A stretch of DNA of 64,000 nt from Usitatibacter rugosus (GCF_013003965.1 NZ_CP053069.1:3999419-4063418), one strand, 5' to 3'. Positions 53,801 through 62,222 are shown, counted from the stretch's first letter. Notes: generated from the letters alone by a model not told the origin. Translations and numbers: made by a program.

Positions 53801-55359
53801 GGCGGATCGGCGACGGTGGTCGACGTCGCGTTGCCCGACCAGTTGCCGATCGTCACCTGCGTGGCGACGGCCGTGCTGAACTGGCTCGACGCCGTGTGCC
53901 GCACGCAGAGGTGCGAGCCCTCGGTGAGCACCCAGCCCGGTGAGCTCGTATACGCACCCGGAATGCAGTTGAGCGACCACTGCCCGTTCACGACCGTGAC
54001 GGGAAGCGGCGCGGCGAATCCCTGCACGACGATGTTCCAGTCCTGCGTGGAGCCGCGCGCCACGTCGAGGCGGGAATCGAATGCGGTGGCCGGCAGGTCG
54101 GGCGCGAGATCCTGCGGAAGGAGGTCCGCCTCGGGCTCACCCGTGGTCGAGACGTAGCTCGTCACGGAATACGATTGCGAATAGGGCGTCGGGTTGCCCA
54201 CGACGATCACGCGATGCCTCGGGCTCATGTGGGCGCCGACGGTCTCCGCACCGAATTGCGCCGGCGGATTGAGCTCGACGTAGGCCGGCGGGGGAACGTC
54301 GCCGTTGCGCGTCGAATCCACGAGATCGAACAGCCACGTGTGGGTTCCACTGGCCGCGGCCGTGTCGCGCGCGTAGCCCGCGGCGATGAGATCGTTCGGC
54401 CCGGTCGTCATCCGCACGAGCGCGGTGATCGCCGAGAGCGTGGACGACGCGCCGGGTACCGCGACGGTGGGCGTGAGGACACCGCCGGTGCCGAACGTGG
54501 CATCGACCGTGCCGTTCGGATTCAAGCGCACCAGCGTCGCGCGCGGGTTCCCGCCGCTCGCCTGCGACCTGCCGCCGATCAAGATCTTTCCGTTGCCGAG
54601 GACCACGACGGCGCCGACATCCGCAGCGGCCGCGCCGAGCGGAATCCGGACCTGCCCGTTGCCGTTGCCGCCGAACGAGTACTCGTTGTTGCCGTTGGCC
54701 TGGTAGCGCTCGGCGAACATCGACCACCCGCCATTGCTCTCGCGCACCACGCCCGCGGCCACCACGCGGCCCGACGATGCGTCCACCGTGAGCGCGCGGT
54801 ATTGGCCGACGGCCTCGGCGGAGCCGATGGCGCTCGACAGCATGCCGTTCGGCAGGAGGGTGGCAAACGCCGTGTAGCTGTCGGCTTGCGGCGAGGCGCG
54901 ATGCCCGCCCCCCGCGAGGTAGTTGCCGTTCGCAAGCTGCGTGATCGCGTTGTACTGGTATCCCTCGGTGAACGAATGCGCGAGCTGGATCTCCACGTTG
55001 CCGTCGGCGTTGAGCCGCACGAACCACGGCACCCCGCCCGCGTAGGCCATCACGACGACCTTGTCGCCGGCGCCGGCCGTAATCGCAGTGGGGGTCACGG
55101 CCGAGCTGAAGGTGACCGAGACGCTGCCGGCGCTTCCGAACGCATTGTCCGGGAGCCCGTCGGGCGTGTAGCGCCGCACGAGGACGATGTTCTCGTAGCC
55201 CGACGTGTAGCGTTTCGCCGCGACGACGATCCGCTTCTGCGAGTCCTGCGCAGTGGCGACGGCATCGATGTCGGCGGGCAGGGCGGCGCACGCGATCGAG
55301 GCGGCACCGAAGAGGAACACGAGCGCGAAACGCGCTGCGAATCGTACGAGCGGTTGCAT
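50896..55359 (-). CDS. very large exported repeat protein with ten two-cysteine Ig-like modules
   Basis: 1487 residues from an ATG with GGGAG upstream; signal peptide to about residue 25. Residues 30-420 are delta-60-like repeats (LVRLNPNGTVDATFGTGG), likely a beta-propeller. From about 545 to the end are ten modules of 80-100 residues, each with a core such as FECSLDGAPFVPCAS and a trailing AVRAVNxxGxVDPTPA. Two copies of another module (WSLNCIPGAYTSS and WSPNCDPMAYTSL) with a two-cysteine pattern interrupt them. There is no visible anchor or C-terminal sorting motif. It is probably surface-bound or secreted; function unknown. Confidence 0.82.
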   Translation of the reverse strand: MQPLVRFAARFALVFLFGAASIACAALPADIDAVATAQDSQKRIVVAAKRYTSGYENIVLVRRYTPDGLPDNAFGSAGSVSVTFSSAVTPTAITAGAGDKVVVMAYAGGVPWFVRLNADGNVEIQLAHSFTEGYQYNAITQLANGNYLAGGGHRASPQADSYTAFATLLPNGMLSSAIGSAEAVGQYRALTVDASSGRVVAAGVVRESNGGWSMFAERYQANGNNEYSFGGNGNGQVRIPLGAAAADVGAVVVLGNGKILIGGRSQASGGNPRATLVRLNPNGTVDATFGTGGVLTPTVAVPGASSTLSAITALVRMTTGPNDLIAAGYARDTAAASGTHTWLFDLVDSTRNGDVPPPAYVELNPPAQFGAETVGAHMSPRHRVIVVGNPTPYSQSYSVTSYVSTTGEPEADLLPQDLAPDLPATAFDSRLDVARGSTQDWNIVVQGFAAPLPVTVVNGQWSLNCIPGAYTSSPGWVLTEGSHLCVRHTASSQFSTAVATQVTIGNWSGNATSTTVADPPPQTSIASTPPAMTTSTAATFSFTSSQPGGTFQCSLDQAEWIACATPGWTVSPVSVGPHSLSVRAVNANGTVDPAPPVYAWFVQATEPPETTLGGPTGAYYYGSATFTFTSAPADHATFECAVDAGAFAACASPFTVNLADGPHTMAVRAVRGGLTDPTPATQSVTVDTRVPDTSIQSGPEASTYSRSARFTFASDKPSSTFECSLDGAPFVPCASGIAFADLSFASHAFLVRARDPVDRIDPTPASFTWTVLPDVDPDLAPNALGLPVVAYPVSDILWRVRLGTFNSPIPVTLEALNNGGPIQWSPNCDPMAYTSLAGTIPVGTTYLCLRTIAGGVNYPFQYRVTLGSWQQVIEYTASYIGNLQHLDIVTGPNPVTPSTTATFTLFAHDDPVFECSLDGSDFLPCTSPVTYENMTPGSHAFTVRATGDPLGIPTTSEPVTRTWIVDPAIPVPAEDTSVPDTSITNAWYTDVQTYFASYFFADDLGLGRTFECSMDGAAFVPCPRMSTWGGLPDGPHELAVRAVNPSGVVDPTPATLAFTVNTQAPHITLDTYPPAVSASPSAQFTFHFSKPPFRVQCSLNGSAVADCASGVTYDNLASGSYTFSVRAWDAAGHMDPPTAYSWSVSVDQPPETTIVSGPATQVPEGAMATFTFTSNAPGATFECRLNTVAFGPCANPWTTSALPAGGYTAEVRALDTQGRVDPTPASWTFTVIVEPPRVILDAFPPGVTTSTVAQFAFHFTKPPAGVQCSLNGAAFVDCVSPVSYTNLVPGPYNFRVKAWDAAGNMAPPTFHGWTVQAGPPPDTTITSGPPSLPEGTPAIFTFTSNVPGAAFECRVVGVSPFAPCTSAWTAPLLPPGNYTAEVRAIDATGRPDPSPANRAFIVLPVINTTITSSPQNNTTNTTATFMFISTPAGLMFDCRMDSGAWMACASPRTYAGLTRTTHTFQVRARNPQGQADATPAVYTWTIR

Positions 55360-55473
55360 GGCGACTCCCTGTCCACGCCGGTCTGGAAGTGCCGGCAAAC
55401 GTGGCGGAAGGAGTTAAGCGCAGCGCGCGGACGACAGGGGTGAATCGGTCGTTAAAAGCCCGTCAAACAGCGA

Positions 55474-56754
55474 TCACGCCGCCTGCCGGCAATGGGATTC
55501 GCGTGCGAACGCGAGCAGCACGAGCGAGATCGCGCACCACACGAGCATCGCCGAGAACGCCGCGCGGAAAGCGTCGAAGTCGTACCAGCGGGCTCCGTTG
55601 GCCATCACCCCGGCCCAATGCCGGTCGAGCACCACGCCCACGAGCGGCTGCATCAGCATTCCGCCGATCATCACGCCCATGTTCGCGATGCCCGACGCGG
55701 TACCGCCGAAGCGCGAGGGGACGGATTCCTTCGCGAGCGGGAACGTGAGGATGAAAGCGCCGCAGCTCACGCCCACGGCGACCAGCAGTGCGATCAGGAC
55801 CGCGCGATCGAGACCGGGAACGAACACCACGATGGACCACAGCAGCATCGCCGCGACGATGCCGCCCATCATCACGGGCTTGCGCCGTCCCAGCTTCTCC
55901 GACAGCGCGCCGTAGCCCAAGCCGGACACCGACCACGCGATCATCATCAGCGAGGCGACGCCCGCGGCCTCCGCCGTCGTGAAGTTGTAGTGCATCACCA
56001 GGAACGGCACGCCCCAGAGCCCCGCGAACGACAGGACGATCGCCGAGAGCGCCGCGGGCCCGACGAGGAGGATCCACATGTTGCGATGGCGCAGCACCTC
56101 GCGCAGCGCGTGCAGGGCCGACACGGATTCGTGCGGCTTGGCGGCCTCCGGGAAATGGCTCGCGTAGCCGCGCTCGGTGGGATCGTCGCGGACGACGAAC
56201 CAGATCGCGACGGCGACCAGCCCCGTCGCAATCGCGCTTGCCACCATGACGGAGCGCCATCCGAAGTGCGCCACCGCGAAGCTGAGCGGCGCACCCGCCA
56301 GCGTTGCGCCGCACACGCCGATGAAGAGCGCGGTGGCACTCGCGTAGGCGAACTGGCGCGGGACCATCCAGTGGGTCGCGATCTTCAGCATGGCGACGAA
56401 GGCCACGCCTCCGGCCGCACCGATCAGCAGCCGGCCGGCATTGGCGACGATCGCGTTCGGCGCGAGCCCGAAGGCCAGCGTGCCCAGCGCCATGACCGCT
56501 GCGCCCGCCGCGAGCAGCCGACGCGGTCCCCAACGGTCGGCCGCGAGCCCGGTCGGGATCTGGCCGGCGACATAGCTATAGAAATAGAACGCGGAGAGGT
56601 TGCCGAGCGCGGCGGCCGAAAGATTGAAATCCCGCGAGAGGTCCTGCGCCAGCACGGCGGGCGCCACGCGCTGGTAGAACGCAATCAAATAGAAGCACGC
56701 GCCCATTCCCCACACCAGCCACGCGGCCGAGGCCGGCGGGACGCTACGCGTCAA
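55474..56754 (-). CDS. MFS transporter (ACS/NNP-like family)
   Basis: 426 residues from a TTG that overlaps the rhodanese stop (TTGA). Twelve membrane segments; motif A GLAADRWGPRRLLAAG after segment 2, and YRQ-like FYQRVAPAVLAQDLSRDFNLS at the start, as in anion:cation symporters for organic acids. A 114-base gap with no clear terminator separates it from the large exported-protein gene. Substrate unknown. Confidence 0.8.
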   Translation of the reverse strand: MTRSVPPASAAWLVWGMGACFYLIAFYQRVAPAVLAQDLSRDFNLSAAALGNLSAFYFYSYVAGQIPTGLAADRWGPRRLLAAGAAVMALGTLAFGLAPNAIVANAGRLLIGAAGGVAFVAMLKIATHWMVPRQFAYASATALFIGVCGATLAGAPLSFAVAHFGWRSVMVASAIATGLVAVAIWFVVRDDPTERGYASHFPEAAKPHESVSALHALREVLRHRNMWILLVGPAALSAIVLSFAGLWGVPFLVMHYNFTTAEAAGVASLMMIAWSVSGLGYGALSEKLGRRKPVMMGGIVAAMLLWSIVVFVPGLDRAVLIALLVAVGVSCGAFILTFPLAKESVPSRFGGTASGIANMGVMIGGMLMQPLVGVVLDRHWAGVMANGARWYDFDAFRAAFSAMLVWCAISLVLLAFARESHCRQAA

Positions 56755-57146
56755 TACTGTTCCCACGGAAGGCCGTCGACGCGCCAGCCGCTCAGGGTGT
56801 TGCGATGGTGGTTGGGGTCCAGCTCGCCCTCGAATCCGTGGAGGACGTTGATGACGTGCTTGAAGCCCGCCTTCTCGAGCGCGTCGCCCGCCTCGAGCGT
56901 GCGGTTGCCGCTGCGGCAGATGAGCACGATCGGCCGCTTCTCGAAGTTGGCGCCGGCGATGCGCTTCACCTGGCCGACGAAATGCGTGTTCAGTTCCCAG
57001 TCCGCGCCGTCGTACCAGGGCACCATCATCGAGCCCACGGGATGGCCCACGAACATGTATTCCATCTCGCTCCGGCAATCGACGAAGACGGCGTCCGGGT
57101 TGTCCTTCAGGTACTGGTAGGTCTGCTTGGGTGTCAGGTGATCCAT
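56751..57146 (-). CDS. rhodanese-domain protein
   Basis: 131 residues, one rhodanese domain. The active-site loop is CRSGNRT with the catalytic cysteine, and the domain starts with VFVDCRSEMEYMFVGHPVGS. It may transfer sulfane sulfur or be a phosphatase-like regulator. Divergent from the amidohydrolase gene with a 40-base gap that must hold both promoters. It is coupled to the MFS transporter gene by a TTGA overlap. Confidence 0.88.
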   Translation of the reverse strand: MDHLTPKQTYQYLKDNPDAVFVDCRSEMEYMFVGHPVGSMMVPWYDGADWELNTHFVGQVKRIAGANFEKRPIVLICRSGNRTLEAGDALEKAGFKHVINVLHGFEGELDPNHHRNTLSGWRVDGLPWEQY

Positions 57147-57186
57147 GGCAATATTGGCGTCCTGCCGCGATTATAAGTCCACGCTC

Positions 57187-58449
57187 ATGAACGCACCTTC
57201 CAGCCCCTTCCCGTTCGATTCCGTGATCGCCGCCGCGGCCGAAAAGGTCGAAGGCAAAGTCGTCGCCTGGCGCCGCGATTTCCACCAGAACCCCGAGCTC
57301 GGCAACCGCGAGGTACGCACCGCGAAAATCGTGGCCGATCACCTGCGCGCCCTCGGATTCGACGAGGTGCGCGAGAAGGTCGCGCATACCGGCGTCGTCG
57401 GCATCCTCAAGGGCGGCAAGCCCGGCCCGGTCGTGGCGTTGCGCGCCGACATGGATGCGCTTCCGGTGGCCGAGGAGGTGGATGTCCCCTTCAAGAGCGA
57501 AGTGCGCACCGAATGGAACGGGCAGAAGTGCGGCGTGATGCACGCTTGCGGCCACGACGCGCACACCTCGATCCTCATGGGTGTCGCCGAAGTGCTCGCC
57601 GGCATGCGCGCGCAGATTCCCGGCACCGTGACCTTCATCTTCCAGCCCGCGGAGGAGACGCCGCCCATCGGCGAGGATGGCGGCGCCAAGATGATGATCG
57701 AGCAGGGCTGCCTCGCGAACCCGAAGGTCGACGCGATCTTCGGCCTGCACGTCACGTCGATCTTCCCCACCGGGATGATCGGCTATCGCTCCGGGCCGTT
57801 CATGGCCTCGGCCGACGACTTCCGCATCTTCGTGCGCGGCACGCAGACGCACGCGGCCATGCCCTGGCGCGGCGTCGATCCCATCGTCGTCGGCGCGCAG
57901 ATCGTGACGGGCCTGCAGACCATCGTGTCGCGCCAGATGAACATCGCGAAGGAGCCGTCGATCGTGACCGTGGGCGTGTTCCACGGCGGGGTGCGCCACA
58001 ACATCATCCCGGACGAAGTGAAGATGGAAGGCACCATCCGCGCCTTCGACGAGGAGCAGCGGAACGAAGTTCATACGCACGTGAAGCGCATCGCGGAGAT
58101 GATCGCGCAGGCGGGCGGCGCCACGGCGAAGGTGCACATCCACCGCTGGTACGACGTGACGGTGAACGATCCCGCGCTCACCGACTGGTCGATTCCGACG
58201 CTGGGCCGCATGGCGGGCGACGCGAACGTGAAGGTCGTCGACAAGGTCTGCGGCGCCGAGGACTTCTCGTTCTACCAGAAGGCCGTGCCCGGTTTCTTCT
58301 ACTTCGTGGGCTGCACGCCGAAGGACAAGGACGCCTCGACGGCCGCGCCGAACCACAGCCCGCGCTTCTTCGTCGACGAGGAATGCCTCAAGCTGGGCGT
58401 GAAGTCATTGTCCGCGCTGGCGCTCGACTGGCTCGCCACCCACGCCTGA
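57187..58449 (+). CDS. M20-family amidohydrolase (hippurate/N-acyl amino acid hydrolase-like)
   Basis: 420 residues from the ATG at 57187; a longer reading (57145) begins inside the divergent gene. The two-domain M20D fold is clear: RRDFHQNPELGNRE, LRADMDALPV, the metal site CGVMHACGHDAHTSILMG, FQPAEETPPIGEDGGAKMMIEQG and the terminal CGAEDFSFYQKAVPG. The cysteine ligand is typical of hippurate hydrolase/IAA-amino acid hydrolases. It probably removes an acyl group from an amino acid. A LysE gene follows four bases later. Confidence 0.9.
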   Translation: MNAPSSPFPFDSVIAAAAEKVEGKVVAWRRDFHQNPELGNREVRTAKIVADHLRALGFDEVREKVAHTGVVGILKGGKPGPVVALRADMDALPVAEEVDVPFKSEVRTEWNGQKCGVMHACGHDAHTSILMGVAEVLAGMRAQIPGTVTFIFQPAEETPPIGEDGGAKMMIEQGCLANPKVDAIFGLHVTSIFPTGMIGYRSGPFMASADDFRIFVRGTQTHAAMPWRGVDPIVVGAQIVTGLQTIVSRQMNIAKEPSIVTVGVFHGGVRHNIIPDEVKMEGTIRAFDEEQRNEVHTHVKRIAEMIAQAGGATAKVHIHRWYDVTVNDPALTDWSIPTLGRMAGDANVKVVDKVCGAEDFSFYQKAVPGFFYFVGCTPKDKDASTAAPNHSPRFFVDEECLKLGVKSLSALALDWLATHA

Positions 58450-58453
58450 GGCG

Positions 58454-59080
58454 ATGGAAGGCCACACGCTCTGGGTATACGCGGGCGCTTCGCTCGCGCT
58501 CATCCTCACGCCCGGCCAGGACATGCTCTACGTCGCAACGCGCTCGCTCGCGCAGGGGCGCATGGCCGGGCTCTTCTCCGCGATCGGCGTTTGCTGCGGC
58601 ATCCTCGTGCACACGGCACTGGCCGCGTTCGGCGTCGGCGCGATCCTGCAGGCCAGCGAGGGGCTCTTCTTCGCCCTGAAACTCGCGGGTGCGGCCTATC
58701 TCGTCTATCTCGGCATCCGCCTGCTGCTCACGCGCGCCCTGCCACCGGAGCTCGCCACCGGCGGCGCTGCCCTCTCCCCGCTCGCGCTCTTCTGGCAGGG
58801 GATGCTCTCCAACATCACCAACCCGAAGATCGTCCTCTTCTTCCTCGCGTTCCTGCCGCAGTTCGTCGATCCCGCGAGCCCGCATCCCACGCGCGACCTC
58901 GTGTTCCTCGGCGTGCTCTATGCGGCGATGGCGCTTCCCGTGAAGGCCGGCGTGGGCCTCGCGGGCGGCAGCCTCTCGGAGCGCGTGCTGAAGCGCCCGT
59001 CCACCTTCGTGTGGATGAACCGCGCGAGTGGCGCGGTGCTCGTCGCCCTCGGCCTGCGCCTCGCCGCGAGCGAGCGCTAA
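58454..59080 (+). CDS. LysE/RhtB family amino-acid exporter
   Basis: 208 residues with six membrane segments, the size of LysE/RhtB proteins. The N-terminal TPGQDMLYVATRSLAQGRMAGL carries the family motif GPG/TPGQ..., and NPKIVLFFLAFLPQFVDP is the second hallmark. Co-transcription with the M20 hydrolase suggests it exports an amino acid freed by that enzyme. Start chosen at the first ATG of the frame. Confidence 0.88.
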   Translation: MEGHTLWVYAGASLALILTPGQDMLYVATRSLAQGRMAGLFSAIGVCCGILVHTALAAFGVGAILQASEGLFFALKLAGAAYLVYLGIRLLLTRALPPELATGGAALSPLALFWQGMLSNITNPKIVLFFLAFLPQFVDPASPHPTRDLVFLGVLYAAMALPVKAGVGLAGGSLSERVLKRPSTFVWMNRASGAVLVALGLRLAASER

Positions 59081-59093
59081 GGCAAAACCCGGG

Positions 59094-59819
59094 TCAGAGT
59101 GGAGTTTTCGGGGCCTTCTTCAGCCCCGCGCGATAGTCGACGATTCGCTGCTTGAGACCCGGCCGCCGTGCAGAGCTTGTGAGCGACGCCAAATCCTCCT
59201 CGCAATGGTCGCCCCGCGCGACCCGCCGAATCGCGGCGAAAGTCTCTCGATCGACCACCGGCGTGCTCGCCTGCTCCTCCAGCCACGACGCGATGCCGAC
59301 CCGGGTCGCGAGCCCACATTGGAGCGCGTAGCCCGCATCGCATGCGGCGCCTTCCGTCACGAACGGGCGCGCGATATCCCATCCGATTGCTTCCACGAGG
59401 CGGCGCGTGCCGAGCACGATGCCGAACGCGGAGCCGGGAAAGCGGAACGTCGCGTCTTCGTTCGCCACGCGGATGTCGCACGACGCAAAGATGTCGGCAC
59501 CCGCACCCCACGTTCGGCCCTGAGCGAGCGCGATCGTGCGCAGTGGCGCGTGCCACAAAGCCTGCAGCAGCTTCTCCAGCGCGATGAAGCGATCGGCGAG
59601 CGTCGCGTCCGTCTCCGTGTCGAGCGACGAGAGGTCGAAGCCGGTGCAGAAGTGCGATCCCGATCCGGCGAGGACCAGCGTATGGACCGTAGTGTCGGCA
59701 ACAGCAGCGTCGATCGCCGCATGCAGCGCGGCCACCAGCTCCACCGACAGCGCGTTGCCCTTCTCGGGACGGTCGAGTCCGAGGGTCGCGACGCCCTCGC
59801 GCGTCGAAGCGCGGACCAT
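59094..59819 (-). CDS. enoyl-CoA hydratase/isomerase-family protein
   Basis: 241 residues; the ATG overlaps the dioxygenase stop (ATGA). Crotonase-fold landmarks are SHFCTGFDLSSLD (oxyanion hole) and RTWGAGADIFASCDIRVAN (second oxyanion loop). The catalytic Glu positions are not conserved as in true hydratases (RFPGSAFGIV in place of a PE motif), so another crotonase-fold reaction on an acyl-CoA is likely. It is third in an operon with a thiol dioxygenase and a CoA-transferase. Confidence 0.78.
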   Translation of the reverse strand: MVRASTREGVATLGLDRPEKGNALSVELVAALHAAIDAAVADTTVHTLVLAGSGSHFCTGFDLSSLDTETDATLADRFIALEKLLQALWHAPLRTIALAQGRTWGAGADIFASCDIRVANEDATFRFPGSAFGIVLGTRRLVEAIGWDIARPFVTEGAACDAGYALQCGLATRVGIASWLEEQASTPVVDRETFAAIRRVARGDHCEEDLASLTSSARRPGLKQRIVDYRAGLKKAPKTPL

Positions 59820-60367
59820 CAGGCGTTCGAGTAGCCGGAGACGAACTCTCGCGCCTCGCCGGTCTTCGCGTCGTACCAGTGGCGCTTCACGCGGCCGATG
59901 TCGGCGCCGTAGACGTGGATGCTGATCGACGGCTGGTCGGCGAGCGCGTTGGCCACGGTGTGCACGTCGCCGACGGTGGGCGAGACGGCCTCGATCTGGC
60001 CCTTCTTCAGCACGTGCTCGTGGCCGGTCGCCTTCGCGCGGCCCTGCGCGTCGTGCTCGAACTCCTCGCACAGCTCCGCTCCGCGCATCACGCCGACGAG
60101 ACCCCACACCGTATGGTCGTGCACGGGCGTCTTCTGGCCGGGGCCCCACACGAAGCTGATCACGGAGAAGCGCTCCTGCGGATCGCGATACAGCAGGTAC
60201 TGGCGATAGGTGTCGGGGCCGGGCACGGTGTACTTCTCGTCCAGCCAGTCGTCGTGCGCGATCAAATCGGCGAGCAGCGGCGAGACGCGGGCGAGGATCT
60301 TCGCCTCGGCCTTCTCCTCCTCCACGATCTTCGTCGTGCCGGCGACGAAACGGTCCAGTCGGTTCAT
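59819..60367 (-). CDS. 3-mercaptopropionate dioxygenase-like thiol dioxygenase (cupin)
   Basis: 182 residues. The iron ligands H83 and H85 lie in TPVHDHTVWG and H136 in GDVHTVAN. The SxHxY triad of thiol dioxygenases is S149-H151-Y153 (SISIHVYG). FSVISFVWGPGQ and the terminal FVSGYSN match, as I recall it, the Pseudomonas 3-mercaptopropionate dioxygenase (PA2602-like) more than animal cysteine dioxygenases. It oxidises a thiol to a sulfinate with oxygen. The operon position between CoA-transferase and crotonase genes points to a thiol acid. Confidence 0.85.
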   Translation of the reverse strand: MNRLDRFVAGTTKIVEEEKAEAKILARVSPLLADLIAHDDWLDEKYTVPGPDTYRQYLLYRDPQERFSVISFVWGPGQKTPVHDHTVWGLVGVMRGAELCEEFEHDAQGRAKATGHEHVLKKGQIEAVSPTVGDVHTVANALADQPSISIHVYGADIGRVKRHWYDAKTGEAREFVSGYSNA

Positions 60368-61521
60368 GGTTTTTCCTCCAGGCTTTCGCGCAAGGCTTCG
60401 GTGTCCTCGCCGAGCGCAGGATAGCGCTTCGAAACGGCCACCGCGGCGCCGTCGAGGCGGATCGGGCAGCCGACGGTGCGGGTCACGCGGCCACCGGGCA
60501 GCGTCACCGGCTGCTCGAGGCCAAGGAACACGGCCTGCGGATCGGCGAGAGCCTCGGCGTAGCCGTTGATGGGCGCGCCCGGAACGCCGGCGTCGCGGAA
60601 CTTCGCGAGCCACGAAGCGGCTCCTGCCGTCGCGAACTTCGCCTCCAGCAGATCCTTCAACGCACCCTGGTTCTGCGCGCGCAACGTCGTCGAGGCAAAT
60701 CGCGCGTCGGCCACGAGCTCGGGCATTCCCACGACGTCGCAGACCGACTGCCACAGCTTCTGGTTGCCGGCGGCGATCGCGAAGAAGCCGTCGGCCGCGC
60801 GGTACGCCTGGTAGGGAGCGTTGCGCGGATGGGCCGAGCCGAGCTTGCGCGGGTTCTTGCCGGTACCGAAATACTCGCTGGTCTGCAGGGCGGCGATGGC
60901 GAGCGTGGTCGCGAACATCGGAACGTCGATCGTGCCGCCCGGGCCGCCGGAGCGAACCTGCGCGATCTTCGCGGCGATGGTGAAGGCCGCGTACAGGCCG
61001 GAGGCGAAGTCGGAGAGCGGGACGCCGCACTTCACCGGCGCGCCGTCGGGCTCGCCCGTCACGCTCATCACGCCGCTCGCGGCCTGGATGGTGAGGTCGA
61101 AGCCGCCTTCCGCCGAGCGTGGCCCCGCCTGGCCGAACGCGGAGATCGAGCAATAGATGAGGGAAGGCTTGCGCGGGCCGAACCAGTCCCAGCCGAGGCC
61201 GAGGCGCGCCATCACGCCGGGGCGGTTGTTCTCGATCAGGACGTCGGCCTCGAGCGCGAGCGCGCGGGCGAAATCGCGGCTTGCAGGATCCTTGAGGTCG
61301 AGCGCCACGGATTGCTTGCCTCGATTGATCGACGCGAAGTTCTCGCTGTAGCCGTTCGCGACCGGCGGCCACTGGCGCATCGCATCGCCCTCGGGCGGCT
61401 CGACCTTGATGACCTCCGCGCCGTAATCGGCGAGCAGCATGCCGCAGAACGGACCCGCGGCGACCTGGCAGAACTCCACGACCTTCACGCCCTCGAGGGG
61501 CTTCACGGAATGAGCATTCAT
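60364..61521 (-). CDS. CaiB/BaiF family III CoA-transferase
   Basis: 385 residues. Family III features: the N-terminal LEGVKVVEFCQVAAGPFCGMLL, LADYGAEVIKVEPP, ISAFGQAGPRSAEGGFDL with the catalytic aspartate, and DGFFAIAAGNQKLW. These enzymes move CoA between carboxylic acids through an aspartyl-CoA thioester. First gene of the operon; the stop overlaps the dioxygenase ATG (ATGA). A sulfinic acid made by the dioxygenase is a possible acceptor, by analogy with 3-sulfinopropionate CoA-transferase of Advenella. Confidence 0.88.
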   Translation of the reverse strand: MNAHSVKPLEGVKVVEFCQVAAGPFCGMLLADYGAEVIKVEPPEGDAMRQWPPVANGYSENFASINRGKQSVALDLKDPASRDFARALALEADVLIENNRPGVMARLGLGWDWFGPRKPSLIYCSISAFGQAGPRSAEGGFDLTIQAASGVMSVTGEPDGAPVKCGVPLSDFASGLYAAFTIAAKIAQVRSGGPGGTIDVPMFATTLAIAALQTSEYFGTGKNPRKLGSAHPRNAPYQAYRAADGFFAIAAGNQKLWQSVCDVVGMPELVADARFASTTLRAQNQGALKDLLEAKFATAGAASWLAKFRDAGVPGAPINGYAEALADPQAVFLGLEQPVTLPGGRVTRTVGCPIRLDGAAVAVSKRYPALGEDTEALRESLEEKP

Positions 61522-61590
61522 CGCTTCTGATTCTGCACTTGTCGCTTGCCCGGCGCCACGGGAAGCTGGCCGGCATCCACGGGAGAAACC

Positions 61591-62049
61591 ATGATCGACG
61601 GCGCACGCTACGGACACACGAACCTCATCGCACGCGACTGGCGCGCGCTCGCGCGCTTCTACCAGGACCTCTTCGGTTGCACGCCGGTTCCACCCGAACG
61701 TGATTTCCGAGGCCGCGACCTCGAACGCGGCTCGGGCATCGCCCGCGCGGAGCTGCGCGGCGTGCACCTGCGGCTGCCGGGCCACGGCCCCTCGGGACCG
61801 ACGCTCGAGATCTTCAACTACAACGTCCTCGAGGAAAGGCCGCGCACGGCCGTGAACCGGCCGGGCTTCGGCCACATCGCTTTCGTCGTGGACGATGTCG
61901 AGGCGGCGCGGCAGGCGGTGCTCTCGGCGGGCGGGCGCAGCGTCGGCGACGTCGTCACGCTCACGAACGCGGCCGGCGCGCGGCTCACCTGGACGTACGT
62001 GACCGACCCGGAAGACAACGTGATCGAGCTGCAATCGCCCGCGAAGTAG
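61591..62049 (+). CDS. glyoxalase/bleomycin-resistance (VOC) family protein
   Basis: 152 residues from an ATG preceded by GGGAG at the right distance; an earlier start is unlikely. Two VOC half-domains: RYGHTNLIARDWRALARFYQDLFG and FGHIAFVVDDVEAARQAVLSAGG, with metal ligands at H9, E (EIFNYN) and H in FGHIAF and E in NVIELQ. It is divergent from the CoA-transferase operon (gap 69 bases). Substrate unknown. Confidence 0.8.
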   Translation: MIDGARYGHTNLIARDWRALARFYQDLFGCTPVPPERDFRGRDLERGSGIARAELRGVHLRLPGHGPSGPTLEIFNYNVLEERPRTAVNRPGFGHIAFVVDDVEAARQAVLSAGGRSVGDVVTLTNAAGARLTWTYVTDPEDNVIELQSPAK

Positions 62050-62054
62050 CTGCG

Positions 62055-62127
62055 GCACCGACCTCTGGCTAGCCCGCGGGGTTGCGCCCGCGTTCGGTGC
62101 GCCCGGCGAGCGACGCACCATCGGTGC
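62055..62127. promoter_or_regulatory. inverted-repeat half-sites upstream of the allophanate hydrolase gene
   Basis: GCACCGA (62055-62061) is the complement of TCGGTGC (62094-62100), and GCACC-ATC-GGTGC (62115-62127) follows. The half-sites equal those of NtrC, but the spacers (32 and 3 bases) differ from the usual five. They sit 105-180 bases upstream of the sigma-54 start, where an activator would bind. They could alternatively end transcription of the VOC gene. Confidence 0.5.
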
Positions 62128-62206
62128 AGTGCGGTCCCTGGGCGTGAACGCAGGGGGCAATGGCTTAAGTCGTTGATCGAACGCGGCTTCGGGAATGCGC
62201 GGAGCG

Positions 62207-62222
62207 TGGCACAACCCTTGCT
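62207..62222 (+). promoter_or_regulatory. consensus sigma-54 promoter of the allophanate hydrolase gene
   Basis: TGGCACAACCCTTGCT is an exact match to TGGCAC, five bases, TTGCW. The start would be near 62233, 24 bases before the GTG. An inverted repeat CTGGTAT/ATACCAG (62221-62227 and 62238-62244) overlaps the -12 box and start site and may be an operator. Confidence 0.88.
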
